64,000 nucleotides of DNA from Siniperca chuatsi (taxonomy: Eukaryota; Chordata; Actinopteri; Centrarchiformes; Sinipercidae). The stretch is taken from NCBI RefSeq assembly GCF_020085105.1, contig NC_058053.1, forward strand, positions 14,966,888 through 15,030,887, in the 5' to 3' direction. Made by a program: the position numbers and the translations under genes. Below are positions 41,167 to 50,817 of this stretch, piece by piece (position 1 is the first letter of the stretch; each line of letters starts with the position of its first letter). The notes under the pieces are model-generated. The model saw only the letters and a program-made list of their open reading frames with translations, did no database searches and was not told the DNA's origin.

Positions 41167-41209
<43 letters not shown>

Positions 41210-44200
41210 TTAGTTTTTATTTCTTCTTTAGTGCTACTTTTAATATAGGCTACTTTGTTCTATTTCATTGCCTATTTTATTGTCTTATTCTAATGTCTAT
41301 GTCTAATTTAAAGAAGGTTTTATTTACAGTGGTGTGAAAAAGTGTTTGCCCCCTTCCTGATTTCTTATTTTTTTTGCATGTTTGTCACACTTAAATGTTT
41401 TAGATCAGCAAACAAATTTAAATATTAGTCAAAGATAACACAAGTAAACACAAAACGCAGTTTTTAAATGAAGGTTGTTATTATTGAGGAAAAACAAAAT
41501 CCAAACCTACATGGCCCTGTGTGAAAAAGTGATTGCCACCTAAACCTAATAACTGGTTGGGCCACCCTTAGCAGCAACAACTGCAATCAAGCGTTTGCGA
41601 TAACTTGCAATGAGTCTTTTACAGTGCTGTGGAGGAATTTTGGCCCACTCATCTTTGCAGAATTGTTATAATTCAACCACATTGGAGGGTTTTCGAGCAT
41701 GAACTGCCTTTTTAAGGTCATGCCACAGCATCTCAATAGGATTCAGGTCAGGACTTTGACTAGACCACTCCAAAGTCTTCATTTTGTTCTTCTTCAGCCA
41801 TTCAGAGGTGGACTTGCTGGTGTGTTTTTCACACACACTTTTTCACACCATTGTATCTTCTCGGGTGGTCAGTGCTACCTTTCTTGATGCAGTTGTTTGA
41901 GCCACACTGGATTTTGAATGACAGCATTCTTATCAGCCAAAATTAACCTGAGCAAATGGGCAAACACACCAGAGTTTGTGTCGACTATATCCAACAGGTG
42001 CTGTGTGAACACTGCCAGACAGAAACCTCACAGCTGTAATGAAGTGTTACTATGAATTATAGTATAGTAATAAATAATAAGTTCTTGCAGCTGCTTTAAA
42101 GTGAAAGCCTTTAAGTGGTGCTCCTTGCTTCATGTCTTTTGTCAGACTGGTAGATTCTTAGCAGTGTTTTAGTCTCATTTGATTTTGATGGAGAAATTGA
42201 GAAATATTTAGCAATACCATGCACTCAGTTTATTATATTGATTAAATGGGACCAATTCGAAATGGAACCAAAATACAGCATACTTTCCCTTAAAAAAATG
42301 AACACCAAAATTTGCCAGCATAATATATGGACCTATAGTTTTTTGTTCTCCCACCAGAGCCTAAATGTCATCCAAGCTCTTACTACAATCTTACTCTTCC
42401 AGAATAAAATACAATTAAGCAACAAGAAACAACAATACATGCTGTTTAATATGCAACTTTCATTATCATTACAACTTATCACCAATGAAATATAAAAATT
42501 TAGCTACAACATATTGGACAGAATATTTTATGTTTTAAAGTACATGTATAAACTAATTTACATCCCAATAATTGTCTGAAGAACATCTTGTCAGCAAAAA
42601 TTTGGGATAACAAGATCTTAAAATCCTGATTCAGCTGGCTCTTTGAGCGCCAACTAAAACATATACCTACACGGTCGCTGATGAACAATCATCAATAGGC
42701 ACAAATGCAAAACCAAATCTAACAACACAGTCAAACTACATCTTGACCTAGATTAACTTATCTTGAGTTGTTAAAGAGCTCAATCTTCCCTGATGCACTT
42801 GTGGTTTATGGTTGATGTTGCTATTCTATCAGAGTGCACAACAGATTAACCTTGAAGCATTAGAGTGAGTTGCCAGCTGCGTAAACTACATCAAATATGG
42901 AAGGTCTAGTTACACTGTACTTCCAGTGATAACAGTATTTGCATTCAATATGTATCATATATAGAGGCCACTGGGTTTAGCCCCACTACATGTAGTCTAT
43001 TAAGGAACTGTCACATGACCAGAATGATATTGGTACCCTTACTGGGTCTGTTTCAGTAGTTAAGCTGATAAAAACATCCCAGTTGTAGCAATGTGATTTC
43101 CTCCTGTGTTAATGCTGTGGCTATAATTCCATGAAAGCAATAGCAAGCTTAGTTTCACTCCCACCACCAATTTTGCTCAGCTGTGATTGAAGGCTTCACT
43201 TCTGCTGTGTCGGATCTAGCAGAGGTGCTGACTTACCACATCAGCGGCAGCACCTCTGTCCACCTCTGACGACGGTGACCCAACCTTAGTGCAGGTGGTT
43301 GCTAGCAGGTCGAGGGGTGATGGCTGAGTGTCCTACCCACAACCGGCGAGTTTAAAAGGAAGAGAGTGGGTGGCCATTAGTCTGGGCCACACAGAAAATG
43401 CGACTCATTGCCAAAGAGCAAAGTCTGAAGTTTGGAGGTTAAATGACTTTGTTGTCCTGTGTTGAGCCCCCCAGGCAGCACCTAGGATAACGCCCAGGTA
43501 ACGTTTAGGTCTGGCTGGAGTTTGCAGTCTGTCAGTTCAATCCTAGCGAAGGAGGCGGGATTTGTAAGCAGCCTGAGCGGAAGTGTTGCCTGAGAGGTTC
43601 AAATCAGGGTACAATACCCCCCTCCAAGTTTGAAATATGTGAACTTTAGTAAGCACCACTCAGTTACTGGAAACGACGTATAATGAGAGTGTTAATTCCG
43701 AGAGGTAACTCTTACCTGATTACCCCTGCCTTCCTCCTGTTGCAGAAAGTCGCTTTGACTGCTGTCCACGTCCAAGGCAGCCATATCCACTGGTTTCATC
43801 GACTGTTCTGGGGCTGTGTTGTAAAAAGCATATAGCTAAGAGTGGGAACAGCCGAAGCTAACGTTAGCTAAACAAACCTTATACTCACATAGAGAATTAA
43901 CATCTGTATTACGTTACCGTTGTTGTAACGCCAGTAGACTAGCTTACAATAAAATCACAATCACCGCTACCAACTGCACCAAACTCCATTAACAAAACAG
44001 CGATGTAACCATAATAAACGTTAGTATATGGAGAGTTGACTAGTGATGTGTCCTAAATAAGCTAACCTAGTTAGCTAAGCTAACGAGCGCAGCGTTAGCT
44101 ACTACTGCTAACATAGCCGGCGATGATTAGCAATATCACCAACAAGCATCCCTGCTAGCCTGCTAGCGAGCTAATTTAGCCAAAGGATGCCTGTGGTAGC

Positions 44201-44249
44201 TTGTTAGCTTACGTGGGTGAAGATAATATAGATATTACGTACCAGTCAT
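36300..44249 (-). CDS. sp3: Transcription factor Sp3 (complete, 6 coding exons)
   Basis: Sp3 is a nuclear factor that binds GC/GT boxes and activates or represses promoters. Coding exons on the minus strand are 44,243-44,249, 43,716-43,813, 39,561-40,812, 37,973-38,159, 37,667-37,863 and 36,300-36,592. They total 2,034 nt, join in frame and give 677 residues; all introns are GT-AG. The start MTAPE...MAALDVDS matches vertebrate Sp3. Residues ~36-452 form glutamine-rich transactivation domains, including [16 protein letters not shown] (208-223). K457 in IKEE is the SUMO site of the inhibitory region. The Buttonhead box CTCPNC spans 504-509. Three C2H2 fingers use C527/C532/H545/H549, C557/C562/H575/H579 and C587/C590/H603/H607. 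The C-terminus EIPLQLVT...ME is Sp3-specific and separates it from Sp1 and Sp4. It is about 100 residues shorter than mammalian SP3, mainly at the N-terminus. Teleosts have sp3a and sp3b; I cannot tell which, though ola1 linkage favours sp3a. Confidence 0.97.
37667..37863 (-). CDS. sp3: sp3 exon 5 (zinc fingers 1 and 2)
   Basis: Acceptor TTTCTCAG precedes AGGATCC. The exon encodes [18 protein letters not shown] and the first two fingers, with recognition helices KTSHLRAH and RSDELQRH that contact the GC box. It ends THT-G, with the Gly codon split by the intron. The donor GTGCCC is weak outside GT, but the junction restores the invariant TGEKK linker. Confidence 0.97.
37973..38159 (-). CDS. 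sp3: sp3 exon 4 (SUMO site and Buttonhead box)
   Basis: Begins ACATTCGG after a TTCCAG acceptor and ends GGGAG before GTGAGT. It encodes [13 protein letters not shown], the inhibitory-domain sumoylation motif of Sp3, then [13 protein letters not shown] and the Buttonhead box CTCPNCK just ahead of the fingers. Confidence 0.96.
38160..39560 (-). other. sp3: sp3 intron 3
   Basis: GT-AG intron of 1.4 kb. It is AT-rich and holds a (TA)n run at 39,105-39,147. No other gene is visible in it; ORFs across the TA run are repeat artefacts. Confidence 0.85.
39105..39147. repeat. (TA)n microsatellite in sp3 intron 3
   Basis: Uninterrupted AT/TA dinucleotides for about 43 bases. Confidence 0.9.
39561..40812 (-). 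CDS. sp3: sp3 exon 3 (glutamine-rich activation domains)
   Basis: This 1,252-nt exon carries nearly all of the transactivation region. Sp3 hallmarks are [61 protein letters not shown] and [10 protein letters not shown]. The acceptor is TTTCTCAG and the donor GTATAG. The frame runs on to 39,328 by intron read-through, which is not part of the protein. Confidence 0.97.
41156..41202. repeat. (GT)n(TA)n compound microsatellite
   Basis: A GT run (41,156-41,167) is followed by a TA run (41,170-41,202) inside sp3 intron 2. Confidence 0.9.
41327..41853 (-). mobile_element. Internally deleted Tc1/mariner transposon
   Basis: The 527-bp element starts CAGTGGTGTGAAAAAGTG and ends CACTTTTTCACACCATTG, inverted termini flanked on both sides by TA (41,325-41,326 and 41,854-41,855), the target duplication of Tc1/mariner. 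On the minus strand it keeps only the C-terminal third of a Tc1-like transposase. It lies in sp3 intron 2, antisense to the plus strand and collinear with sp3 transcription. Confidence 0.9.
41546..41826 (-). pseudogene. Tc1 transposase C-terminal remnant
   Basis: The minus frame reads [40 protein letters not shown], then [15 protein letters not shown] and [11 protein letters not shown] before its natural stop at 41,546-41,548. The Glu in LNPIE is the third acidic residue of the DD34E triad; the other two catalytic Asp residues are deleted. An in-frame TAA at 41,666-41,668 replaces a Gln codon. It cannot make an active enzyme. Confidence 0.9.
43220..43258. repeat. Perfect 11-bp inverted repeat in sp3 intron 2
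   Basis: CAGAGGTGCTG (43,220-43,230) pairs exactly with CAGCACCTCTG (43,248-43,258) across a 17-base loop. It opens a GC-richer block that could be an unidentified short interspersed element. Confidence 0.6.
43716..43813 (-). CDS. sp3: sp3 exon 2 (N-terminus)
   Basis: Encodes [18 protein letters not shown] then [15 protein letters not shown], with acceptor ACACAG and donor GTAAGA. The MAALDVDS block is shared with mammalian Sp3. The Gly/Ala-rich and Gln-rich extension that follows it in mammals is absent, so the protein passes quickly to KWEVL in exon 3. Confidence 0.93.
43814..44242 (-). other. sp3: sp3 intron 1, rich in GCTA/TAGC words
   Basis: A 429-bp GT-AG intron. Roughly 18 dispersed GCTAAC, GTTAGC, GCTAGC or AGCTAA words occur on both strands. 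No tandem period is seen. Confidence 0.8.
44243..44249 (-). CDS. sp3: sp3 exon 1 coding part (7 nt)
   Basis: Only ATGACTG is coding, followed by donor GTACGTAA. Joining to exon 2 gives M-T-A-P-E, the exact start of vertebrate Sp3, which fixes both the start codon and the splice. The upstream bases form a short GC-richer 5' UTR. Confidence 0.9.
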
Positions 44250-44520
44250 CGCGTGACTTGTCGTGAAACGGCGGGTTCTGATAGTCACAAGCCACCGAAC
44301 ATGATCAGCAAATTAAATTGATTGTATACGCGTAGAAATAGGTGATAACTGTCAGAATTTTTTTCTATTTTGATTGACGGGCGGTAGGTAACACAAAGGG
44401 TGGGGCCTCCAGTGTTGACTGGGAGTATTTACGTCACATACAGGAAATCCCGCCGGTCTTCATAAAGGTGATTGGTTAGTCGTTTCACACGCCGTATTAT
44501 TATTTGTCCGTCGACATGTC
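44250..44520 (-). promoter_or_regulatory. sp3: sp3 promoter region
   Basis: GC-richer DNA just upstream of the sp3 start. It contains a GC box GGGCGG (44,379-44,384), a CRE-like TTACGTCA (44,429-44,436), an ETS/E2F-like 'caggaaatcccgccgg' stretch (about 44,441-44,456) and an inverted CCAAT box ATTGG (44,471-44,475). I see no TATA box. Mammalian SP3 promoters are TATA-less and use Sp and NF-Y sites, so self-regulation through the GC box is plausible. The transcription start was not determined. Confidence 0.6.
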
Positions 44521-45284
44521 AATCATCCTTTGTTGGACTCTTTTCCTGTTTATTATGCATTATCAGTTTTACAGTATTGGTGTTGGTGGTAGTGAGGATT
44601 GTAGTTACATTGTTGTTACCAGTAACCATAACCTAGCCTGTAACATTGTGCAAAATAGCAAGTAGAGGCCACGTATATGTAGGTTACAGATACTGAAGTG
44701 CATTCACATTATTTGCCAAGTACATGGGATTCATCCTTTGCATTTAACTCATCCTAGCTAAAGCCCAGGAGTCACAATCACCAGTCCACTAAATGTCCTG
44801 CCAGCTGTCACATAATGACTTACCAGGAAATAGTCTATGGCTCTGATGGTCCCACAGGTCAACGCACCTCTGACTCTGAACCTCGAACATGAGCCCATTT
44901 CTTTATGCATTGTTACCATTTACACAGCATATTGCCATTTATATATACAGTATATGTCTTTAAAATACACTTTTGAAAGCATTGCGATATTGATCAATAA
45001 AACACGCAGCTTCAAATGGTCCCAAAACAGATTTAGCATGACTTATTTTTGCAGATCAGGTGTTGAACATGAAAACACAAAACTAAGTAGTCTCTTTTTC
45101 TCTCTCCATACCAATTCCAATACTCAGGGATCCAATACGAGTGCTCTCTTTTTCCCAAATTTAAAATCTGTATACCCGACTGTGTAGTGCTCATTGTAAT
45201 CATTTTTACAGTATGTAAGGTAACATAAAGCATTGGCTTGCTGTGACTGAATGAATGTAACTGAAAGAGATTAGATAGAGATTA

Positions 45285-45408
45285 GATAGATTATAATATC
45301 TGTAATTAATATTATAAAGAGAACGGTCTAGACCTGCTCTATAGGAAAAGTGCAATGAGATAACTTCTGTTATGAATTGGAAATATATAAATAAAATTGA
45401 ATTGAATA
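45285..45408 (+). mobile_element. LINE 3' tail (L2/Rex1-like)
   Basis: 'gacctgctctataggaaaag' followed by 'gagataacttctgttatgaa' and 'atataaataaaattgaattg' is the widespread 3' end of percomorph LINEs. It ends in the usual short ATTGA repeats. Only the tail is present. Confidence 0.75.
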
Positions 45409-47048
45409 ATGGCACTGACGAGGAAACAGTATTGAATGTTGATTGGTCCAGTCATGGCAGATAACCCATCCAGTGGGTTGGATCAGTGTATCCCTATTTT
45501 TAAGTTTACAAAATTGGTTTACTCTATTTATGGCGCTGATACATGAAATTCTGACTTCTGTGATGAATCTGAATTCTGTTTGCTCTCATGTGTTTTTGCA
45601 AACTAATAGTGGCACTTTCTTACTTGTGAATAAGAAAGTGATCAGCAGTTGAGTCTTAAGATGTCTTTTGTGTTGACTACTTTAAAAAAACCACACTCGA
45701 GACACAATCTGAGTTTTTATTTGACTGGATTTCTTCCCCTCCATCTGATTGTGCACAGTACAACATTGTGAAAGTGCATTGAAATGAGAGCCTGCATGCT
45801 ATTGTACCTGCTCTGTGCCTGTGATGCTATCAGGACCCCACTTCTGAGTATTATTTGTGGTGTGTCAGTTCCTCACAGTGCGCGACCGCAGTGAGGCTAT
45901 TTCTCTCAACCTTCAATTCAAACTTGGCCCATTACAGCCAGACTACAAAAGCACTTTCCGTGCACTCAGGAGCTCACGGCAGTGAATGGTGGATATTTCC
46001 AATCACTCTGCTGTCAATCCAAGTGTCAGGTAAACACAGGCCAATGGAAACAGCTTTAGAAAAACCTTGCAGCTATGTCTGTCTTACTCCAGGAGTCCTT
46101 GGAAACGTATCAACAATTTCTACAAAGACCTCCAAGTTAAAGGGAAAAGTCAAATATCCTAAAAGCAGCACAAATGCAACACCCTGGTGGACACAGTGGC
46201 CTACACGAGACATATAACCGCCATGGTCTTCAGACCTGTGAGTGTTGTCTCCAGCTCGAGCTGCAAACAAAGGAAATGAGGTTGTATTGACAGACCTTGT
46301 ATTCACCTCATAAGAGGAATCTGTGAAGTCTGTGGCGCAATTACCCAGTGGGAGTTTCAGCATATCTGTAAGGATTCAGTGTAATATAAGTATAAATACA
46401 GGAATCAATGGCCTTCTCACTGCATGTACACAGACCCTCTAGCTTTCAGCTTTCTTTCAGTATTGTTGTGGGGAAATATGATACAAATTAGATTGTATTA
46501 TTTTTTTAACAAATCTTCACAGAATAAATGGATTCGAAATAGTAATCAAAACTTAGTTTTTCAGTGCAAAAGCCTCTTCGCACCATCTTCTAGGAGTGGA
46601 CGTTGTTGTTGTGGCACAGTGCAGGATTGTGAAAGCTATAGAGGAGTAACTGAGTGAGTCCACAATGGCTCTGAGTGTCTCATATTAACATACTGACAGT
46701 TGTTTTCATGAAGGTCAGTCCAAGAGACAGTGACCCTGCGGAGAGAAACTGCCCTGCTGGAGGCACCTTGTGGGACACTGTAAATGGGAGCTGAGAGAGA
46801 GAATTGAAACTGGTGCAGCATGGAGAAGTGTGGATGGAATATCAAATGTGTGTTATAGACAGCCCTGAAGCACCTGAGACAGGAACAAGCATACTGGTCT
46901 TTGTCTGAGGAACTGAGAATTATCTGTTTTACAAACAGAAAGGGTTAAGTTCAAAAGCAGTTGCATGAAAGGTTTTTATAATACTTTTTACTTTGGAAGT
47001 TCAACATCTTTTTAACATACAGGATATGGATGCATTTCCTACAATGCA

Positions 47049-47310
47049 TTTAGAATCAACTTTATTGGCCACGTATGTTGACACATACAAGGAATTTGAC
47101 TCTGGTTTTCAGTAGCTCTCATGATACGAAACTAAACAAAGACAACAGGTTGAACAAAGCAGAAAAAGGTAAGAGTTATGAAAATATTTTTTATATACAT
47201 AAACAACAATTAGACAACAAACATACAGTATCTATATATAGAATAATTGTTTCTGAGAAATGTGTAAACAGGGGTGGAGGTCTGGTTGGTAGTGTGCATT
47301 ATAGTACAGT
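47049..47310 (-). mobile_element. LINE/SINE 3' tail, reverse orientation
   Basis: 'agaatcaactttattggcca' followed by 'acatacaaggaatttgactc' is a common teleost retroposon end read in reverse. The right part ('caacaattagacaacaaaca') is also typical of the family. No open frame remains. Confidence 0.65.
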
Positions 47311-47481
47311 ATAGTATAGTAAGTGTGAGGCAGTTTAAAGAACACTGAATTATTATGGTATATAACATGTTTCTCTATGTACAGATGAGAAATAGATTTA
47401 AACTCAGTGGTCACTTTATTAGGTGCACATGTACAATTTATTGCAATCCAATACAACTATTCTGCCATAAAGTCTCCTTTA

Positions 47482-47683
47482 ATAATTCAATTACATGTTT
47501 TAGCATTGAGGTCACAGTTAGTGGTACTGTTGTACTGGACCGCATTATATTGTGTTTCTAATATTCTGCCCCCACAGTGTATGTAAATAGGGAAGACAAA
47601 AAATTTGAATTTATAATGTAGTCCAGTACAACACCAACTCTAACTGTGACCTCAGTAGTAAACATGTAATTTAATTTACACAT
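47482..47683. repeat. Long imperfect inverted repeat (MITE-like)
   Basis: 47,482-47,548 and 47,617-47,683 are about 65-base inverted copies. Each contains TGAGGTCACAGTTAG and GTTGTACTGGAC, or the complement, around a ~70-base spacer. The left flank 'gtggtcactttattaggtgc' at 47,408 resembles a known fish repeat end. It is probably a degraded MITE of unknown superfamily. Confidence 0.6.
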
Positions 47684-50021
47684 TTCTACAAATATCAACT
47701 AAAACTAAACTCTGAGCTGTTTATGGCATTTTTTTCACTCAACATCATACTGGCAGTGTTTTAGCACTCTGACAGAGGAAGCAATAAATCAAAGCACCAC
47801 GGTGTATCATGATAGTACAACACGAATCAGAGGAAACTGAAAGTGTTTTTTTTTATCAAATCCTGATCCTATATTGATTCCATGTCTATTCTGTGTACAG
47901 TATATAAAGCATGTGCCAGACAGAGATGTCACACAATAGCAATAATTACAACATGGCAACACTTTTATTGTCATCCAGAATAGAGATAATTTCCTCTCTG
48001 TAATGATATGATACAATATGTTTATAATAGCCATTGAATTTACCAACGCAGTCCCTTGTGCATAGTAACTGCTCTGAAAGATGCCACAGTTATTTATATG
48101 TTTATTTGTTATAACTCATGCATTCCTTTTTTTTAATTGTTCAAAAGGTCTTTGGTGTGCATGTGATTTACAACAGCAGTCCGTGGTTTGCTTTCTTGGG
48201 TGTGTGTTTAAAAGCGAGCTTTCCACTCTGTGCCCTCCTTGGTTTGATGCCACTGTGGTTTGCCTCGAGGCAGAGTGGCACCGCTTGATTGATGGTGCGG
48301 ACAGAACATTTGTACCAACGAAGAATGTGTCACATTTCTGGACTTGTTTTTATTTCTTAGAGGTTATTAGACTGCTTTTAAAATCCACTTACGTCACCTG
48401 ATAACGTTTATGAATACTTGTATGCATATTTGTTTTCACCATTAACTGGTGATTATGTTTGCATGAATACTTTGAAATGTGTTCCATGGTGTCAGGACAG
48501 AAAGGACACCCAATGAGTTTATAATTCATTAATTCTTGCCTCTCCTGTGACAGCAAAATTGTTAGTATCAAACTCCGAAACAGCCTGTTGAGGACGTGCT
48601 TTTAGAACTAGAGACTTTGTTACAGTGTTTTGTTCCTATACAACATCTGCATGATTCTAAATAGCTTTATTACTCGCTCTGAAAAGATTTATTGTCACTT
48701 TATGAAAAACAAAATACTCTTCGACCCAGACCACTGGGAACTATTCATCAATCCCTGAGCCTCAAAACTACAGCAGATGAATAATCATCTGTGCAGGGTT
48801 TAAGTTGGCCAACACCACCACCACCCAGAGAGGAATGCAAAAACAGTCTTCTCTCAAGCCCCCATTGTGCTCTCCAGAGGTTTTGTATGGTTTCACTTAG
48901 AAAACAGTGAAAAGAAAACAGCCTGTTTTTGTATAGAAGACATGAGAGCTGTTGGTAGCAACGACTTTCTTGGTCTGCTGCATGAAATATCTTTGAGTGA
49001 TTAAAATCAGTGGTTAATGCTAAAGCTACCAAGCAAAGTGAGCTTAATGTTATTTTATACACATGTTGTCATCTGTCTTTCATTCCATCTAACCACAATA
49101 AACACTATTCTATATTTTGCCACTGATCTCAAACCTTAAAGACTATAATCCACCTTATTTCCATGACAAACACTGTGCTTTGTAGTGCTTGCACAGGCTT
49201 GGCTCCGTAAAACATCCTATCCAAAACTTGGATATGCAATACTATCTCTGTAAAATGACCATTTTTATTCAATCTTTTTGTTCCCATCAAAAGGCCATTT
49301 TGTTCTCTGCAGTCTTAATGGTTACAAGATATTCAGCAAAGCACTGCTGATCTACAGCTCTTTGTTCGGACTCCCACGGAGAATACAATCTTACTTTGGA
49401 GCACTGCGGCTGCAGCCATACAATTCCATCAGCATAAACGCTTCACAAACACTTACACACAAAGTATAGGGGCGAGAAAAACACTACTTCAGACAAAAGG
49501 AATCGTTTTCTGGTTGTGCTTGCGATTTGTGTCAACCTTTATTTTCATACCATACAGAATATCATAAAATGTAGACTTTTTTGTGAAAATATGGTTTGAA
49601 TAAATATTTCTTTTATTTTTTTGTAGGGGTGTATTTGCCCTCCCTGTTAGGAGAAAGAAACTGTAAACATAACAAAGATGCTATTTTTGTCAATATTTGA
49701 GGATTGTATTACTGTAAGGACAGTAAAGGAGATGGCACACGTATTCATCAATCATAAATGAAATAAAAATTGTAAATGAAAGGTTAACTCAATCACTTAA
49801 CAAATAAGTATTTAAACTGACCAGTTCCTTTGGCCGAAACACCTGAATCCTGCATGTGCCCTTCTAAAATCAGCATCACTTAGCAGATTTAATTATAATT
49901 GTTGCCTCTCTGCTACAGTCAATGTCAACTGTGTCTTTTAATTCTCTAATCAGTGGTCGGCAGGACCGCTATCACCATCCCCATGCAGCTTCCCACTCAA
50001 TACAGACATCCCAAAACACAC

Positions 50022-50413
50022 ACAGACTGGTTTTGTCAAATGTTTTATTGAGTGTAGACATCTGGGCTACTGTAAAACATGCATTATCTGCTGAAGGGGG
50101 AGAGGAGCAGGTGGCATTGTCCCTGCTGTCAGCTGTGTCAGAGCTGGCAACCGTGATGGAGATTAATGAAGTATCTGGAGAGTAATATGCTCCTTCAAAT
50201 GCTGCTACAATTTGGAGTGGGGGCCGATCCTGATCTTAAATAGTAAAGCTGTCAGAGTTTACTGAACCTGCGCTTCGGCAAAGAGGGGGGATTTGATCCT
50301 GCAGAACGGGAAACAGAAAGCGAGAGTGTGGCAGTGGGTGTCAGGCCTAAGGAAAAAAGGGGGGTAACAGTCACAGCACAGTCAGTTATGTAAACAAACA
50401 GATTGTTCTTGTG
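50022..50413 (-). other. ola1: ola1 3' untranslated region
   Basis: Runs from the ola1 stop codon to just past a canonical polyadenylation signal. The length of about 390 nt is inferred from that signal. Confidence 0.7.
50044..50049 (-). terminator. ola1: ola1 polyadenylation signal AATAAA
   Basis: Minus-strand AATAAA is followed about 20 nt later by the GT-rich element GTCTGTGTGTGTTTTGG (50,012-50,028). The hexamer, its spacing and the downstream element all fit a functional cleavage site 365-390 nt after the stop codon. Confidence 0.75.
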
Positions 50414-50515
50414 TCACTTTTTCTTTGGTGCATTTGGTGCGTTGAATTTGAAAAAGATGATGTCTCCATCTTCAACAATGTAGTTTCTTCCTTGTTGTCT
50501 GTATTTCCCTGCTGC
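50414..50515 (-). CDS. ola1: ola1 last coding exon
   Basis: Phase-0 exon after the acceptor TTACAG. It encodes [18 protein letters not shown] then [15 protein letters not shown] and the stop TGA (50,414-50,416). This completes the TGS fold and the basic tail. Confidence 0.97.
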   Translation of the reverse strand, partial: AAGKYRQQGRNYIVEDGDIIFFKFNAPNAPKKK

Positions 50516-50780
50516 CTGTAAGATAACAAAACAAACTAAATTAACATTAAAAAACATGAACAAAATATTGTTTGATGTACAGGTTATGGACTGTTACATA
50601 CTTTAGCAATTCATTAATTGGTATAATGGACTATATAGAGCACATAATGAGAGTGTACATTGTAAGTAATAATAGAAAATAATAGTTTAGGATTAGTGTC
50701 CAATCTATCTATTTTAACACCTACAATACCTTCAATCTAATTGCAGATGTCATATTCTCTCCCTTTCTCTCTCTCTCTGT

Positions 50781-50817
<37 letters not shown>

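Larger units (their letters stand above)
41066..42020. mobile_element. Possible hAT-like element hosting the Tc1 copy
   Basis: 'aaggctgtgttcacacctg' near 41,066-41,085 and 'gtgctgtgtgaacactgcc' near 41,999-42,017 are roughly inverted, with a GTGTTCACAC core. This is the subterminal style of some fish hAT MITEs. The Tc1 derivative sits between them, so this would be the older host element. The identification is weak. Confidence 0.3.
40813..43715 (-). other. sp3: sp3 intron 2
   Basis: GT-AG intron of 2.9 kb holding the Tc1 derivative, a compound microsatellite and, at 43,190-43,625, a block distinctly richer in GC than its surroundings. No separate gene is recognised. Confidence 0.85.
44521..50021. 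other. Intergenic DNA between ola1 3' end and sp3 promoter
   Basis: 5.5 kb without recognisable coding exons. It contains two LINE/SINE 3' tails (45,285-45,408 and 47,049-47,310) and a long imperfect inverted repeat (47,482-47,683). The 120-aa frame at 45,855-46,217 has no recognisable domain. Confidence 0.6.

Noticed and set aside
43560..43625. Possible tRNA gene (B-box-like GGTTCAAATC)
   Set aside because: No complete cloverleaf could be laid out; kept only as a possible SINE trace in the findings.
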